Below, in pieces: positions 32,650 through 44,182 of a stretch of 64,000 nt of DNA. Position 1 is the stretch's first letter. Each line of letters begins with the position of its first letter. This stretch comes from Malaciobacter mytili LMG 24559 (GTDB taxonomy: Bacteria > Campylobacterota > Campylobacteria > Campylobacterales > Arcobacteraceae): NCBI RefSeq assembly GCF_003346775.1, contig NZ_CP031219.1:1302001-1366000 (forward strand), given 5' to 3'. The position numbers and the translations under genes were made by a program. Under the pieces are notes generated by a model that saw only the letters and a program-made list of their open reading frames with translations, had not been told where the DNA came from and did no database searches.

Positions 32650-34304
32650 ACTTTCCTCTTATAAATTTTGTTTGTTTTATCTATTGTGATAAATTTATTA
32701 TGTGTATCTAAAGATTCACTTTCCCCTAAAACTAAAAAGCCATAGTTGTCTAAAGAGTTTTCAAAAAGATTAAAGATTTTATCTTTTAAATCTTTATCAA
32801 AATATATAATTACATTTCTGCAAAAAATCAATTGAAAATCGTTAATTTTTCTATCTTCAACTAAATTATGTCTAAAAAAAAGAATTCTTTCTTTTATCTC
32901 TTCTTTTACTTCAACAAAGCTATCATAATTATTAAAATATTTACTAAAACTTTCACTTCCACTTGCTTGATAGTAGTGTTTTAAAAACTGTTTATAACTC
33001 TCTTTTGAATATAAAGCATTTTTAGCATTTCTTAAAATAACTTCATTTAAATCTGTAGCATAAATTAAGCTTCTATCAAGTAAACCAAGTTCTTTTAAAA
33101 AAATTGCTATAGAGTAGGGTTCTTCACCACTACTACAACCTGCACACCAAATTTTAATATCCATAAAACTATCTAATTTAGGAAGAATCTCTTCTTTTAA
33201 AATTTTAAAGACTTCGGGGTTTCTATAAAATGTAGTTACATTTACTGAAATATTTAAAAAAAGATCTTTGAAAATATTTTTATTTTCTAAAATTATTTTT
33301 TGAAATTCTAAAAAATTCTTTGGTTTTAAAGTGCTATAAAAAAGTTTCACTCTTCTTTTTATATGCTCAAAGTTGTATCCACGGTAATCATAACCATATT
33401 TATCGTATATTTTATCTAAAAGTATTTCTAATTCTGCTTTATCAAAAAGTTCACTATTTAAAAAATAACTAATATAGTCATTGATTTTTTTTAGTGAAAG
33501 AATTAAATCATACTTGCCAGTTTTAATAGCATTTTCAAGCATTGGTTTTGCTTCACACTCATTTGGGTCTTCAATAATTACAGTTGTTCTATTTTGTTGT
33601 AAAAGTTGTAAACTATCACTCCCATCACTTCCATATCCACATACTAAAATAGCAAGTAAATTATTTCTATATTCATTTGATAAAGTCTCAAAAGTTGTAC
33701 TTATTGAAGGTTTTGAGAAATTTCTTTTTTCTTCATCAGTTAAAAATATAAATCCCCCTGCAACAATAAGATGTTTCCCTGGTGGTGCAGTATAAATAGT
33801 TGCTGGTTCTATTCTCATATCAGATTTTGCTTCAACTACTTTGTAATAAGGTGTTTTAGTTTGTAAAATAGAGCTTAAAGAACTACTTTTATCTGATTTA
33901 TGATGCATTATTATAAAAACAGAGATTTGTGAAGGAGGTAAGTTTTCTACAATTTCAATAAACTTTTTTAAACTTCCTGCACTTCCTCCTATTGCTAAAT
34001 ATTCTAAATTTAAAGTTTTAAGTTTTAAGTTTTGATTATTAATAAACTTTAACTCAAATCCCAAATTCATTAAGTAGGTTTTTAAAGTTGTCTCATTTGT
34101 AAAAATAGTTAGTTTATTTTTTATCTTATCAAGTGCAATAACTATCTCTTTTGGTAAGCTTTGAACATTTAAAAAACTAATTTCAAAATAATCTTCATCT
34201 TGTTTTAAAAGTTCAAGAATTAAACAGATATTCTCTTTTTTTTCTGCTTCTTGAACTACAATTTTAAAAATATTATCAACTTTATGTGAGATTATATTTT
34301 TCAT
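32646..34304 (-). CDS. CheB-CheR fusion (methylesterase-methyltransferase)
   Basis: 552 aa. After about 95 unassigned residues comes a CheB methylesterase domain with catalytic Ser (AIGGSAGSLK), His (IMHHKSDKSS) and Asp (CGYGSDGSDS). A CheR methyltransferase domain follows (about 300-552; NVTTFYRNPEVF, WCAGCSSGEEPYSIAI, YATDLN, FCRNVIIYFD). It could add and remove methyl groups on glutamates of a partner, but no chemoreceptor lies nearby. The tight overlap with two kinases suggests it modifies the large hybrid kinase, as seen in other CheBR-kinase modules. Confidence 0.87.
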   Translation of the reverse strand: MKNIISHKVDNIFKIVVQEAEKKENICLILELLKQDEDYFEISFLNVQSLPKEIVIALDKIKNKLTIFTNETTLKTYLMNLGFELKFINNQNLKLKTLNLEYLAIGGSAGSLKKFIEIVENLPPSQISVFIIMHHKSDKSSSLSSILQTKTPYYKVVEAKSDMRIEPATIYTAPPGKHLIVAGGFIFLTDEEKRNFSKPSISTTFETLSNEYRNNLLAILVCGYGSDGSDSLQLLQQNRTTVIIEDPNECEAKPMLENAIKTGKYDLILSLKKINDYISYFLNSELFDKAELEILLDKIYDKYGYDYRGYNFEHIKRRVKLFYSTLKPKNFLEFQKIILENKNIFKDLFLNISVNVTTFYRNPEVFKILKEEILPKLDSFMDIKIWCAGCSSGEEPYSIAIFLKELGLLDRSLIYATDLNEVILRNAKNALYSKESYKQFLKHYYQASGSESFSKYFNNYDSFVEVKEEIKERILFFRHNLVEDRKINDFQLIFCRNVIIYFDKDLKDKIFNLFENSLDNYGFLVLGESESLDTHNKFITIDKTNKIYKRKV

Positions 34305-37300
34305 TTATGTTTTTTATTACTCCATAATTGTATTAAATTTGCTAATACATTAATATCTATTGGTTTTGCAAGATAATCATCTGCACCTAAATTAATACAT
34401 TTTTCTCTATCATCTTTCATGGCTTTTGCAGTTACTGCAATTATAGGAATAGATTTTAAAACTTTATCTTCTCTTATTTTTTCCATTGCTTCATAACCAT
34501 TCATAATTGGCATCATTATATCCATTAAAATTAAATCAACATCTGTTGGATGCTCATTTAAAAAATCTAGGGCTTCTTGGCCATTAAAAGCTGTATATGT
34601 AGTTGCATTAAACTCTTTTAAAGCCGCATCTAATACAAAAATATTTTTAATATCATCATCAACTATTAAAATCTTCTTTTCACTTAAATCAACATTTTCA
34701 AAAATTTCATGAGTTTCATTTTTTTCTTCTTCTCTATGTAAAAATAAATTTATCTCATTTAAAATTCTTTCGTTTGAATTTGCTGTTTTTATAATAATAC
34801 TATTACTATACTCTTGTAATTTTAGTTTTTCCTCTTTATTTAAATCTTTTCCTGTATAGATAATTATAGGTAGTTTTGGGTATCTATTTTTTATAAATTC
34901 ACAAACTTCATATCCACTTCCATCAATAAGTCCTAAATCAACTACAACAGTATCATATTTCTCTTTTTTTACTTCATCTATTGCTTCTTGTGCTGTTTTT
35001 ACACCTGTTATATTTACATCTTCACCAATTAACTCAATTAATGCTTCTTTATGAATATCATCATCTTCTACAATTAATAAATCTTTAATATCTTTTTTAT
35101 TGATTTTCTCTATTGAATCAATTACATTATTAATATCTCCATCAAGTACAGGCTTTTGTAAATATCCAATAGCTCCAAGTTTTAAAGTTTCGCTATTTTT
35201 ATCTTTTGATGAGATTATATGAACAGGAATATTTTTTGTATTTTGATTAGATTTTAACTCTTTTAATACATCAACACCATCCATATCAGGAAGTGTTAAA
35301 TCTAACATAATACCTTTTATATTAAATTTTCTTACAAGTTCTATACCTGTTGTTCCATCTAAAGCAATTAGCCCAAATTTTCCACTTCTTTTTATCTCTT
35401 CATATACAATTGTAGAAAAGACTTCATCATCATCAATAATTAAAAAAGCTTCATCATTTTTATTTAAAATTTCTCTATCATCTTTTAGTTGTTGTTTTTT
35501 TACTATCTCATTTCTAATAATTAAAGGCTCTATTTTTCTTTCTTCTTTTGGTTTTTCTTCATTACTTTCTTGTAAATTTGGTAAATCAACACTAAAAGTA
35601 CTTCCTTTACCTTTTTGTGATTCTAAAGAGATGTATCCTCCTAATAGCTTACTTAACTCTTTAGAAATTGAAAGCCCAAGTCCAGTTCCTCCAAACTCTC
35701 TACTTGTACTTCCATCAGCTTGAGTAAAGGCATTAAAGATAAGTTCTTGTTTCTCTTTAGCAATACCAACACCTGTATCTATTACACTAATAGTAAAATC
35801 TTTTGTTAAATCTTTAGATGGAGCAATTTTTAAAGTAATTGAACCTTCTTTTGTAAATTTAAAAGCATTTGAAATTAGATTTCTAATAATTTGAGAAATT
35901 CTATCTTTATCATTTGTAATTATATTTCTATACTCATCAATTACTTTAAATTCTAAGCCTTTTTCATTTGCAGTGTAGTTAAATATTTCATTCATTTGAG
36001 ATAATAAATCACTACTATTAAATTTATCAACTATAACTTCCATTTTTCCAGATTCTACTTTTGATAAATCTAAAATATCATTAATTAATCTAAGTAATTC
36101 ATTTCCTGATTCAAAAATAGTATGTGCTTTTTTAATATCATCATTGCTTAGAGTTTTTTTACTATTTTTTTGAAGAAGTGATGATAATAAAATAATAGAA
36201 TTTAGTGGTGTTCTAAGCTCATGTGACATATTTGCTAAAAATTCTGATTTATATTTCCCTGATTGTTCTAATTCTTGTGCTTTTTGTTCAATTTGTTTTT
36301 TAGTCTCTTCTAAAAGTTGATTTTGAAGTTTTAAATTTTGTTCAGAAATTTTTAGTTGTTGTTGCTGTTCTTCCATATTAGCATTTGCTTCTTCTAATTG
36401 TTGTTGTTGTTCTTCTAAATTAGCATTTGCCTCTTCTAATTGCTGTTGTTGTTCTTCCATATAAGCATTTGCTTCTTCTAGTTTTAATTGATTGATTTCT
36501 AGTTCTTTATTTGCTTCTTTAGTTTTTTCTAATAACTCTTTTAATCTTTGATTTTTAATAGCACTTGAAATTGCAATACAAATTGCTCTATTTATATTTT
36601 CAAAAAAATCTAAAGATTTTTTATCAAATTCATTAAATGAACCAACTTCAATTACTCCAAAAAGTTCATTATTATAAATTAGAGGAAAGGTAAAAGTATT
36701 AAAAGAGTTTTGTGTAATAGTTCCCGTTGTAATAAGTGCTTCATCTTTTTTTATATTTTTTAATAATATAGGTTTTCTTTGAAAAGCAACTTGACCTATA
36801 ACTCCTTGTTTTAACTCAAATTCATTAGATAACTCATCTCTTTGTACATGGGCAAAACTAGAGTATTGTCTAAGTTTTTTATTTTCCTCTTCAAAAATAT
36901 ATAAAACCCCAACTCCAGCATTTACATAGTTACAAATAAAATTAATTGACTCATCTGTTACATCTTTTACATCTTTTAAATTAATTAGTATTTGATTTAA
37001 ATGATTTAGTCCATCTTTTATCCAAGACTCATTATCAGCTTTTAAAATATTCTCTTTTGTTCTTTGAATCCCTTTATTTACCACTTGACTCATTAGACCA
37101 ATTTCATCTTTAGAAGATTCATCTAAGAAACTTACTTCATTTGTCTCTCTATTTAAATATTTAAAAAATGTTAATAATCCCTCTTGAAAATTATTTAAAG
37201 AGTTAATAATATATTTATTGATTATAAAATATAAAATAATACTTGTTAATAAAAAAGCTATAACACTTATAAAAATTAGAGTTTGTTTTAGTTGATTTGG

Positions 37301-38266
37301 AACTTGTAAAACTTCAGCTTCTTCAACTTCAGAAACTATAGCCCAAGATAGATTTTCATCAATTTTAAATAAAGTATATGAAGATAAAACTTTCTTTTCT
37401 CTATAATCTATAATAATTTTTGTATCTGAAAAACCTTTAAAAGCCTCTTGTACTGCAATCGTGTCATTTAAACCAACTTTTGGGTTTTTAAATGAAGCTT
37501 CAACTGAGTGAGTTTTTGAAGATAAAAAACTATTACTTCTCATTAAATAATCAGCTCCAACTAAATAATCTTCATGAGTTTTCCCATAACCACTTCTAAA
37601 TTCCATAATATCTTGAATACTTTGAATATCAAGTTTTAAAACTAAAATTGATTTAAAATCACCATTTATATATATAGGTGCTGCTAAAAACATTTCTGGC
37701 TTGTTTTGTGATGGAGCATAAGGTTTCATATCAATATATGAGATTTTTCTTTCTCTTTTAACCTTTTGCCAAATTTGTGCAAGATTTGAGTTGCTTAAAC
37801 TTCCAGTTGTAAGATTTTCTCCATAATCAGAATTCTTTTTATATGTATAAAAAATATGTCCTTCTTCTTTTGAAATTAATATTACATCTTTAAAAGGATA
37901 AGTATTTGTATATCCTTTATAAAATTTATCCCATTTAACTGATGCTTCTTTGATTTTTTCGTTATCTATGGGGAATTTACCATATTTATCAAAACCAATT
38001 TCTTGATGTAATTGCATAAATTCTTTTGTTAAATCTTTTACATAAGCAGTATTTGAAAGTAGGTTTATCTGTTTTGAAAAAAGTTCAAAAAGTTCTTGAA
38101 GTTGTTTTACTTTTAAATCTCTTGTTGCTGTTAAAGCTTCATATTTTTGTTTAGTTAAAGTTTCACTTGTTTTTTTTATGGAGATAAATCCCAAAGTCGC
38201 TGATAAAAAAATCAATGATAACATTGAGATAATAAGCAATTTTAGCTTAATAGATAGGTTTTTCAT
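34301..38266 (-). CDS. Membrane hybrid histidine kinase with dCache, GAF and three receivers
   Basis: 1321 aa from the ATG at 38266, which has AGAGGAA just upstream; a start ten codons earlier has no ribosome binding site. Order: TM1 (8-30), periplasmic dCache-like region (to about 330), TM2, HAMP-like segment, GAF (about 445-590), a glutamine-rich coiled coil made of three 14-residue repeats, HisKA with HELRTPLNS, HATPase, then three receiver domains (LDLTLPDMDG, VVDLGLIDGSG, ILMDIMMPIMNG). The middle receiver ends KTANS rather than KP. It heads the operon and probably phosphorylates its own receivers and the downstream kinase. Confidence 0.88.
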   Translation of the reverse strand: MKNLSIKLKLLIISMLSLIFLSATLGFISIKKTSETLTKQKYEALTATRDLKVKQLQELFELFSKQINLLSNTAYVKDLTKEFMQLHQEIGFDKYGKFPIDNEKIKEASVKWDKFYKGYTNTYPFKDVILISKEEGHIFYTYKKNSDYGENLTTGSLSNSNLAQIWQKVKRERKISYIDMKPYAPSQNKPEMFLAAPIYINGDFKSILVLKLDIQSIQDIMEFRSGYGKTHEDYLVGADYLMRSNSFLSSKTHSVEASFKNPKVGLNDTIAVQEAFKGFSDTKIIIDYREKKVLSSYTLFKIDENLSWAIVSEVEEAEVLQVPNQLKQTLIFISVIAFLLTSIILYFIINKYIINSLNNFQEGLLTFFKYLNRETNEVSFLDESSKDEIGLMSQVVNKGIQRTKENILKADNESWIKDGLNHLNQILINLKDVKDVTDESINFICNYVNAGVGVLYIFEEENKKLRQYSSFAHVQRDELSNEFELKQGVIGQVAFQRKPILLKNIKKDEALITTGTITQNSFNTFTFPLIYNNELFGVIEVGSFNEFDKKSLDFFENINRAICIAISSAIKNQRLKELLEKTKEANKELEINQLKLEEANAYMEEQQQQLEEANANLEEQQQQLEEANANMEEQQQQLKISEQNLKLQNQLLEETKKQIEQKAQELEQSGKYKSEFLANMSHELRTPLNSIILLSSLLQKNSKKTLSNDDIKKAHTIFESGNELLRLINDILDLSKVESGKMEVIVDKFNSSDLLSQMNEIFNYTANEKGLEFKVIDEYRNIITNDKDRISQIIRNLISNAFKFTKEGSITLKIAPSKDLTKDFTISVIDTGVGIAKEKQELIFNAFTQADGSTSREFGGTGLGLSISKELSKLLGGYISLESQKGKGSTFSVDLPNLQESNEEKPKEERKIEPLIIRNEIVKKQQLKDDREILNKNDEAFLIIDDDEVFSTIVYEEIKRSGKFGLIALDGTTGIELVRKFNIKGIMLDLTLPDMDGVDVLKELKSNQNTKNIPVHIISSKDKNSETLKLGAIGYLQKPVLDGDINNVIDSIEKINKKDIKDLLIVEDDDIHKEALIELIGEDVNITGVKTAQEAIDEVKKEKYDTVVVDLGLIDGSGYEVCEFIKNRYPKLPIIIYTGKDLNKEEKLKLQEYSNSIIIKTANSNERILNEINLFLHREEEKNETHEIFENVDLSEKKILIVDDDIKNIFVLDAALKEFNATTYTAFNGQEALDFLNEHPTDVDLILMDIMMPIMNGYEAMEKIREDKVLKSIPIIAVTAKAMKDDREKCINLGADDYLAKPIDINVLANLIQLWSNKKHK
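36353..36478 (-). repeat. Three 42-bp tandem repeats encoding a coiled-coil heptad pair
   Basis: Three units of EEANA(Y/N)(M/L)EEQQQQL in a row inside the hybrid kinase. Units differ by synonymous and a few amino-acid changes, so the repeat is in frame and not freshly expanded. Lies between GAF and HisKA. Confidence 0.85.
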
Positions 38267-38399
38267 TATTCCTCTTTTTTGACACAAAATTCCCATATTC
38301 TATCATATATACTATTATTATTTCTTTTATGAAATTTAGAAAAAATCAGTTTCTTTAACTATTTTATAAATATTAACTTTGGCATTAGAAAGATTAGGG

Positions 38400-38405
38400 T
38401 ATAAT
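38400..38405 (+). promoter_or_regulatory. Candidate -10 (TATAAT) of the ABC-F gene
   Basis: TATAAT 35 nt upstream of the ATG at 38440, followed by a GC-containing CGCGACAGC start region. TTGGCA at 38379-38384 gives a short 15-bp spacer. Lies in the 170-bp gap to the hybrid kinase. Confidence 0.55.
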
Positions 38406-38439
38406 CGCGACAGCTTATAAATATTGGAGTTTATTTTTT

Positions 38440-40041
38440 ATGGTACAAGTAGTAAATTTGAAAAAATCTTTTGGTCCAAGAGTTTTATTTCAAGAAATTA
38501 ATTTAAAATTAGATACAGGAAAGAGATATGGTCTTATCGGTGCAAATGGTGCTGGTAAAACAACTTTTCTAAAAATACTTTCTGGTGAAGAAGAAGCAAC
38601 AGAGGGTGAAGTACAAGTTCAAAATGGTAAAAAAGTAGGGGTTCTTTCTCAAAACCAATTTGCTTATGAAAATTATACTATTTTTGATACAGTTTTATTA
38701 GGAAATAAAAGACTATATAAGGCAATTAAAGAAAAAGAAGAGCTTTATATGTCTGAAGAGTTTACAGATGAAATTAATAATAGATTAGGTGAATTAGAAA
38801 TTATTTGCTGTGAAGAAGACCCAACTTATGAGTATGATATTAAAATTACTAAAATATTAGAAGATTTAGGATTTCCTTCATCACAACATAATGATTTAAT
38901 GAGTACTTTAACTGGTGGAGATAAATTTAAAGTATTATTAGCACAGGTTTTATATCCAAAACCAGATATTCTATTTTTAGATGAGCCTACAAATAACCTT
39001 GATATTGACACAATTGGTTGGTTAGAAAACCAATTACAACATCATGAAGGTACAATGGTAGTAATCTCTCACGATAGACACTTCTTAAATGCAGTTTGTA
39101 CACATATTTTAGATGTTGATTATAAACAAATTAGAGAGTTTACAGGTAACTATGATGACTGGTATATCGCTTCAACAGTTATTGCTAAACAACAAGCTGC
39201 TGATAGGGATAAAAAATTAAAAGAAAAAGAAGAATTAGAGAAGTTTATTGCTAGATTTAGTGCAAATGCTTCAAAAGCAAAACAAGCAACATCAAGACAA
39301 AAACAACTTGAAAAACTTGATATTGGTTCTATTCAACTTTCAAGTAGAAGAGATCCTTCTATTGTATTTAAACAAAAAAGAGAAGTTGGAAAAGAGTTAT
39401 TAAATGTTAAAAATTTATCTAAAGCATATGGAGACCATGTTATTTTAAAAGATGTATCTTTCTCTTTAGAAAAGGGTGATAAAATTGCATTAATTGGTCC
39501 AAATGGTATTGGAAAAACTACATTATGTGAACTATTAGTTGGAAATTTAAAAGCTGATAGTGGTGAAATTCATTGGGGAGCAACAATTCAAAATGGATAT
39601 TTCCCTCAAAATGTAACTGATATTATAAAAGGTGATATGACTTTATATGATTGGTTAAGAAGTTTTGATAGAGATGCAGATATTAATGAAATTAGAAACT
39701 GCTTAGGAAGAATGTTATTTAATGGTCAAGAACAAGAGAAAAAAGTTCAAGCTTGTTCAGGGGGAGAAAAACATAGAATGTGGCTTTCTAAAATTATGTT
39801 AGAACAACCAAACTTTATGATTTTAGATGAACCAACAAACCACCTAGACTTAGAAGCAATTATTGCACTTGGTGAAGCATTATTATCTTATCCAGGTTCA
39901 GTTATTTGTGTATCTCACGATAGGGAATTATTAGATGCATATGCAAATAGAATTCTTGCAATTCAACCTGATGGTTCAATTATTGACTTCAAAGGAAGTT
40001 ATGAAGAGTATATTGAATATAAAGAGTCATTAAATATGTAA
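38440..40041 (+). CDS. ybiT: ABC-F family translation factor, YbiT-like
   Basis: 533 aa with two ABC cassettes and no membrane domain. First: Walker A GANGAGKTT, signature LTGGDKFK, Walker B LFLDEPTNNLD. Second: GPNGIGKTT, CSGGEKHR, MILDEPTNHLD. The inter-domain linker (KEKEELEKFIARFSANASKA) is the P-site tRNA interaction motif. ABC-F proteins bind the ribosomal E site and rescue or tune translation. Ribosome binding site GGAG. Codons differ from neighbours in using more of the frequent set, which hints at high expression (visual impression only). Confidence 0.9.
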   Translation: MVQVVNLKKSFGPRVLFQEINLKLDTGKRYGLIGANGAGKTTFLKILSGEEEATEGEVQVQNGKKVGVLSQNQFAYENYTIFDTVLLGNKRLYKAIKEKEELYMSEEFTDEINNRLGELEIICCEEDPTYEYDIKITKILEDLGFPSSQHNDLMSTLTGGDKFKVLLAQVLYPKPDILFLDEPTNNLDIDTIGWLENQLQHHEGTMVVISHDRHFLNAVCTHILDVDYKQIREFTGNYDDWYIASTVIAKQQAADRDKKLKEKEELEKFIARFSANASKAKQATSRQKQLEKLDIGSIQLSSRRDPSIVFKQKREVGKELLNVKNLSKAYGDHVILKDVSFSLEKGDKIALIGPNGIGKTTLCELLVGNLKADSGEIHWGATIQNGYFPQNVTDIIKGDMTLYDWLRSFDRDADINEIRNCLGRMLFNGQEQEKKVQACSGGEKHRMWLSKIMLEQPNFMILDEPTNHLDLEAIIALGEALLSYPGSVICVSHDRELLDAYANRILAIQPDGSIIDFKGSYEEYIEYKESLNM

Positions 40042-40062
40042 TAGAAGGATTTTCCTTCTATT
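40040..40062 (+). terminator. Terminator of the ABC-F gene
   Basis: 10-bp perfect inverted repeat (AATAGAAGGA / TCCTTCTATT), loop TTT, beginning within the stop codon. A T-containing tail follows. Confidence 0.65.
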
Positions 40063-40133
40063 ATAAATATAAAGTTAAAATTTCTAAAAAATATTTATTT
40101 AAAGTGAAAAATATCTAATTTTATAGGAAAACT

Positions 40134-40607
40134 TTATTTATTTTTTGTAGATAACATTCTTATTTCTTTTCTTTTTATAGCATCATTATATCTTCTCTTA
40201 TCATCTTCTGTAACTAATTCAAGTTTTGGTACAGGTACAGCATTTCCATCTTCATCCACAGCAACCATTGTAAAATAACATACATTTGTATTTTTAATAG
40301 AGTTATCTTTTGGGTCTTCTGAGATTACTTTTATACCAATTTCCATAGAAGTTCTACCTGTATAATTTACACTTGCATGAAAAGTTACTAAAGAACCAAT
40401 TTTTATTGGATTTTTAAATAATACCATATCAACAGAAAGTGTAACTGCATGGTGTCCTGTATATCTTGCTGCACAAGCATAAGCTACATGATCAAGCATT
40501 TTTAAAATTTCACCACCTAATACATTTTTTCCATTGAAATTTGCTTTTTCTGGTGTCATTAGCATTGTCATAGTTAAAGATTTTTCTCTCTTTATTTGTT
40601 CTTCCAT
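40134..40607 (-). CDS. Hotdog acyl-CoA thioesterase (copy A)
   Basis: 157 aa single hotdog domain of the YciA/BFIT-like acyl-CoA thioesterase type: GGEILKMLDHVAYACAAR, SVDMVLFKNPIKIGSLVTF and CYFTMVAVDEDG. The Asn/Asp pair for catalysis is in NVLGGEI and the LD of the helix. Hydrolyses acyl-CoA in the cytoplasm; chain length unknown. A paralogue sits 222 bp away on the same strand, suggesting tandem duplication. Confidence 0.85.
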   Translation of the reverse strand: MEEQIKREKSLTMTMLMTPEKANFNGKNVLGGEILKMLDHVAYACAARYTGHHAVTLSVDMVLFKNPIKIGSLVTFHASVNYTGRTSMEIGIKVISEDPKDNSIKNTNVCYFTMVAVDEDGNAVPVPKLELVTEDDKRRYNDAIKRKEIRMLSTKNK

Positions 40608-40829
40608 TATAATAAGCCTTTAAATTTTAAATATCATTAATTATAAAATATTTAAGTAGCATAAAAGTAGTAAATTAAAAATGAGTAAAAAAAAAGCCTA
40701 AACTATATAAAAAAAGTAACATATTTTTTTAGAAAAATGAATTTAATAAATAATTATTATATTATAGTTAAGATATAAAAAATAAAATAAGAATATATAA
40801 GTTTTTGAAAAATTAAAAGAGAAAAAGTT

Positions 40830-41318
40830 TTAAACTTTTTTACTCTTTTTTATCATTTTTTCTCTAAATTTTCTTCTTTTTAAAGCTTTATTATATCTTT
40901 TCTTCTCTTTTAGTGTAATAGGTATATATTTAGGAACAGGTACAGGTTTCATATTTTCATCAACTGAAATCATAGTAAAATAACAAGTATTTGTATGAAT
41001 TTTCTCTTTTGTTTTAATATCTTGAGATACTACTTTTATACCTATTTCCATAGAAGTATTTCCTGTATAATTTAAAGTTGCTTTAAAAGTTACTAAAGAA
41101 CCAATTTTTATAGGATTTCTAAAAAGAACCATATCAGAAGATAATGTTACAACATAAGTTTTACTATATTGTGAAGCACAAGCATATGCAACTTGGTCAA
41201 GTATTTTTAGTATTTCTCCTCCATGCACATTTTTACCTGAAAAATTTGCCATAGAAGGACTCATAAGCATTGTAAGTTTAATTTTTGTTGGTAATTCTCT
41301 TCTTGATTCTTTTGCCAT
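40830..41318 (-). CDS. Hotdog acyl-CoA thioesterase (copy B)
   Basis: 162 aa, same fold and motifs as copy A (GGEILKILDQVAYACASQ, SSDMVLFRNPIKIGSLVTF, CYFTMISVDE) but a more basic C-terminus (KRRKFREKMIKKSKK). It starts 10 bp after the ligA stop with AAAGGAT, so it is cotranscribed with ligA. The 222-bp gap to copy A is AT-rich with no further ORF seen. Confidence 0.85.
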   Translation of the reverse strand: MAKESRRELPTKIKLTMLMSPSMANFSGKNVHGGEILKILDQVAYACASQYSKTYVVTLSSDMVLFRNPIKIGSLVTFKATLNYTGNTSMEIGIKVVSQDIKTKEKIHTNTCYFTMISVDENMKPVPVPKYIPITLKEKKRYNKALKRRKFREKMIKKSKKV

Positions 41319-41328
41319 TTTTTATCCT

Positions 41329-43299
<1,971 letters not shown>

Positions 43300-43338
43300 T
43301 TATATATTAAGTTAAAGAGTAAATTATACCTAATAAAA

Positions 43339-44046
43339 CTATACAATCTTTTGAAGTATATCAACTCTAAAAGGTTTTAAGAAAGTTGTTTTTTGTCCAC
43401 CATTTGTAAAAAAGTTAAATCTTTCTTTGATTTTATTTTTTAATTCTTCATTAATATGATCATTATTATATGTTAAATTCATCTGTTTTTTTTCAAAATC
43501 TTCAAAGTTTTCGTAAGTTATTTCACTGTTAAAAAATATCTCATTAAATAGTTTAAATTCACCATTATCTACACTTTCTTTTATAGCTTTAAAGGCTTCT
43601 TCTCTAACTTCTTTTTCATCATGAAACATTGCAATTAATTCATTTTGTTCTCCCATAAAAAGAGGTTCACTAATATAGGCTAAAGCATTTGGCTTTAGAA
43701 CTCTTTTTATTTCACCTAATGCTTTTTTCATTAATTCAACAGGAATATGATGAAATGATTTAAACATAAATATCATATCAATACTATTATCTTCTACTAA
43801 AATATTTTCAGCTGCACATAATTTAAACTCTATATTTGATATATTTAATTGTAGATTTTTTTTATGTTGAATTTCATCAACTTCACAAGCAATTATTTTT
43901 CTATTCTCTCCATTTAAAGCAATCTTTTTAGTAAAAGTAGCACTTCCACAACCTAATTCTAAAATAGTTTTATTATTTAGATTAAAGCTTTCAACAAAAA
44001 ATTCTTCATTTAGAACTTCAGTAATATTATCATTTAATAATTGCAT
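43339..44046 (-). CDS. Class I SAM-dependent methyltransferase
   Basis: 235 aa from the ATG at 44046, which follows AAAGGAGAAAAT; 15 further codons upstream lack a ribosome binding site. ILELGCGSATFTKKIA is motif I, IIACEVDE motif II, AENILVEDNSIDMIFMFKSFHHI motif IV region and RVLKPNALAYISEP motif VI. Substrate unknown. It is divergent from the fructosamine kinase gene. Confidence 0.82.
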   Translation of the reverse strand: MQLLNDNITEVLNEEFFVESFNLNNKTILELGCGSATFTKKIALNGENRKIIACEVDEIQHKKNLQLNISNIEFKLCAAENILVEDNSIDMIFMFKSFHHIPVELMKKALGEIKRVLKPNALAYISEPLFMGEQNELIAMFHDEKEVREEAFKAIKESVDNGEFKLFNEIFFNSEITYENFEDFEKKQMNLTYNNDHINEELKNKIKERFNFFTNGGQKTTFLKPFRVDILQKIV

Positions 44047-44182
44047 ATTTTCTCCTTTTAATAAAAATTTATCATACAATAATAATTGCAATTTGGTTAT
44101 AAAATAGTCATTAATTATAGAAATATTAAAATATAAATGTTCCCTTAGTATGCATTTATAAAGTTTTTTGTAATATCTGTTT

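Noticed and set aside
34301-38296. Start of the hybrid kinase at 38296
   Set aside because: The extra ten codons lack a ribosome binding site, while the ATG at 38266 has AGAGGAA directly upstream and begins a normal membrane anchor.
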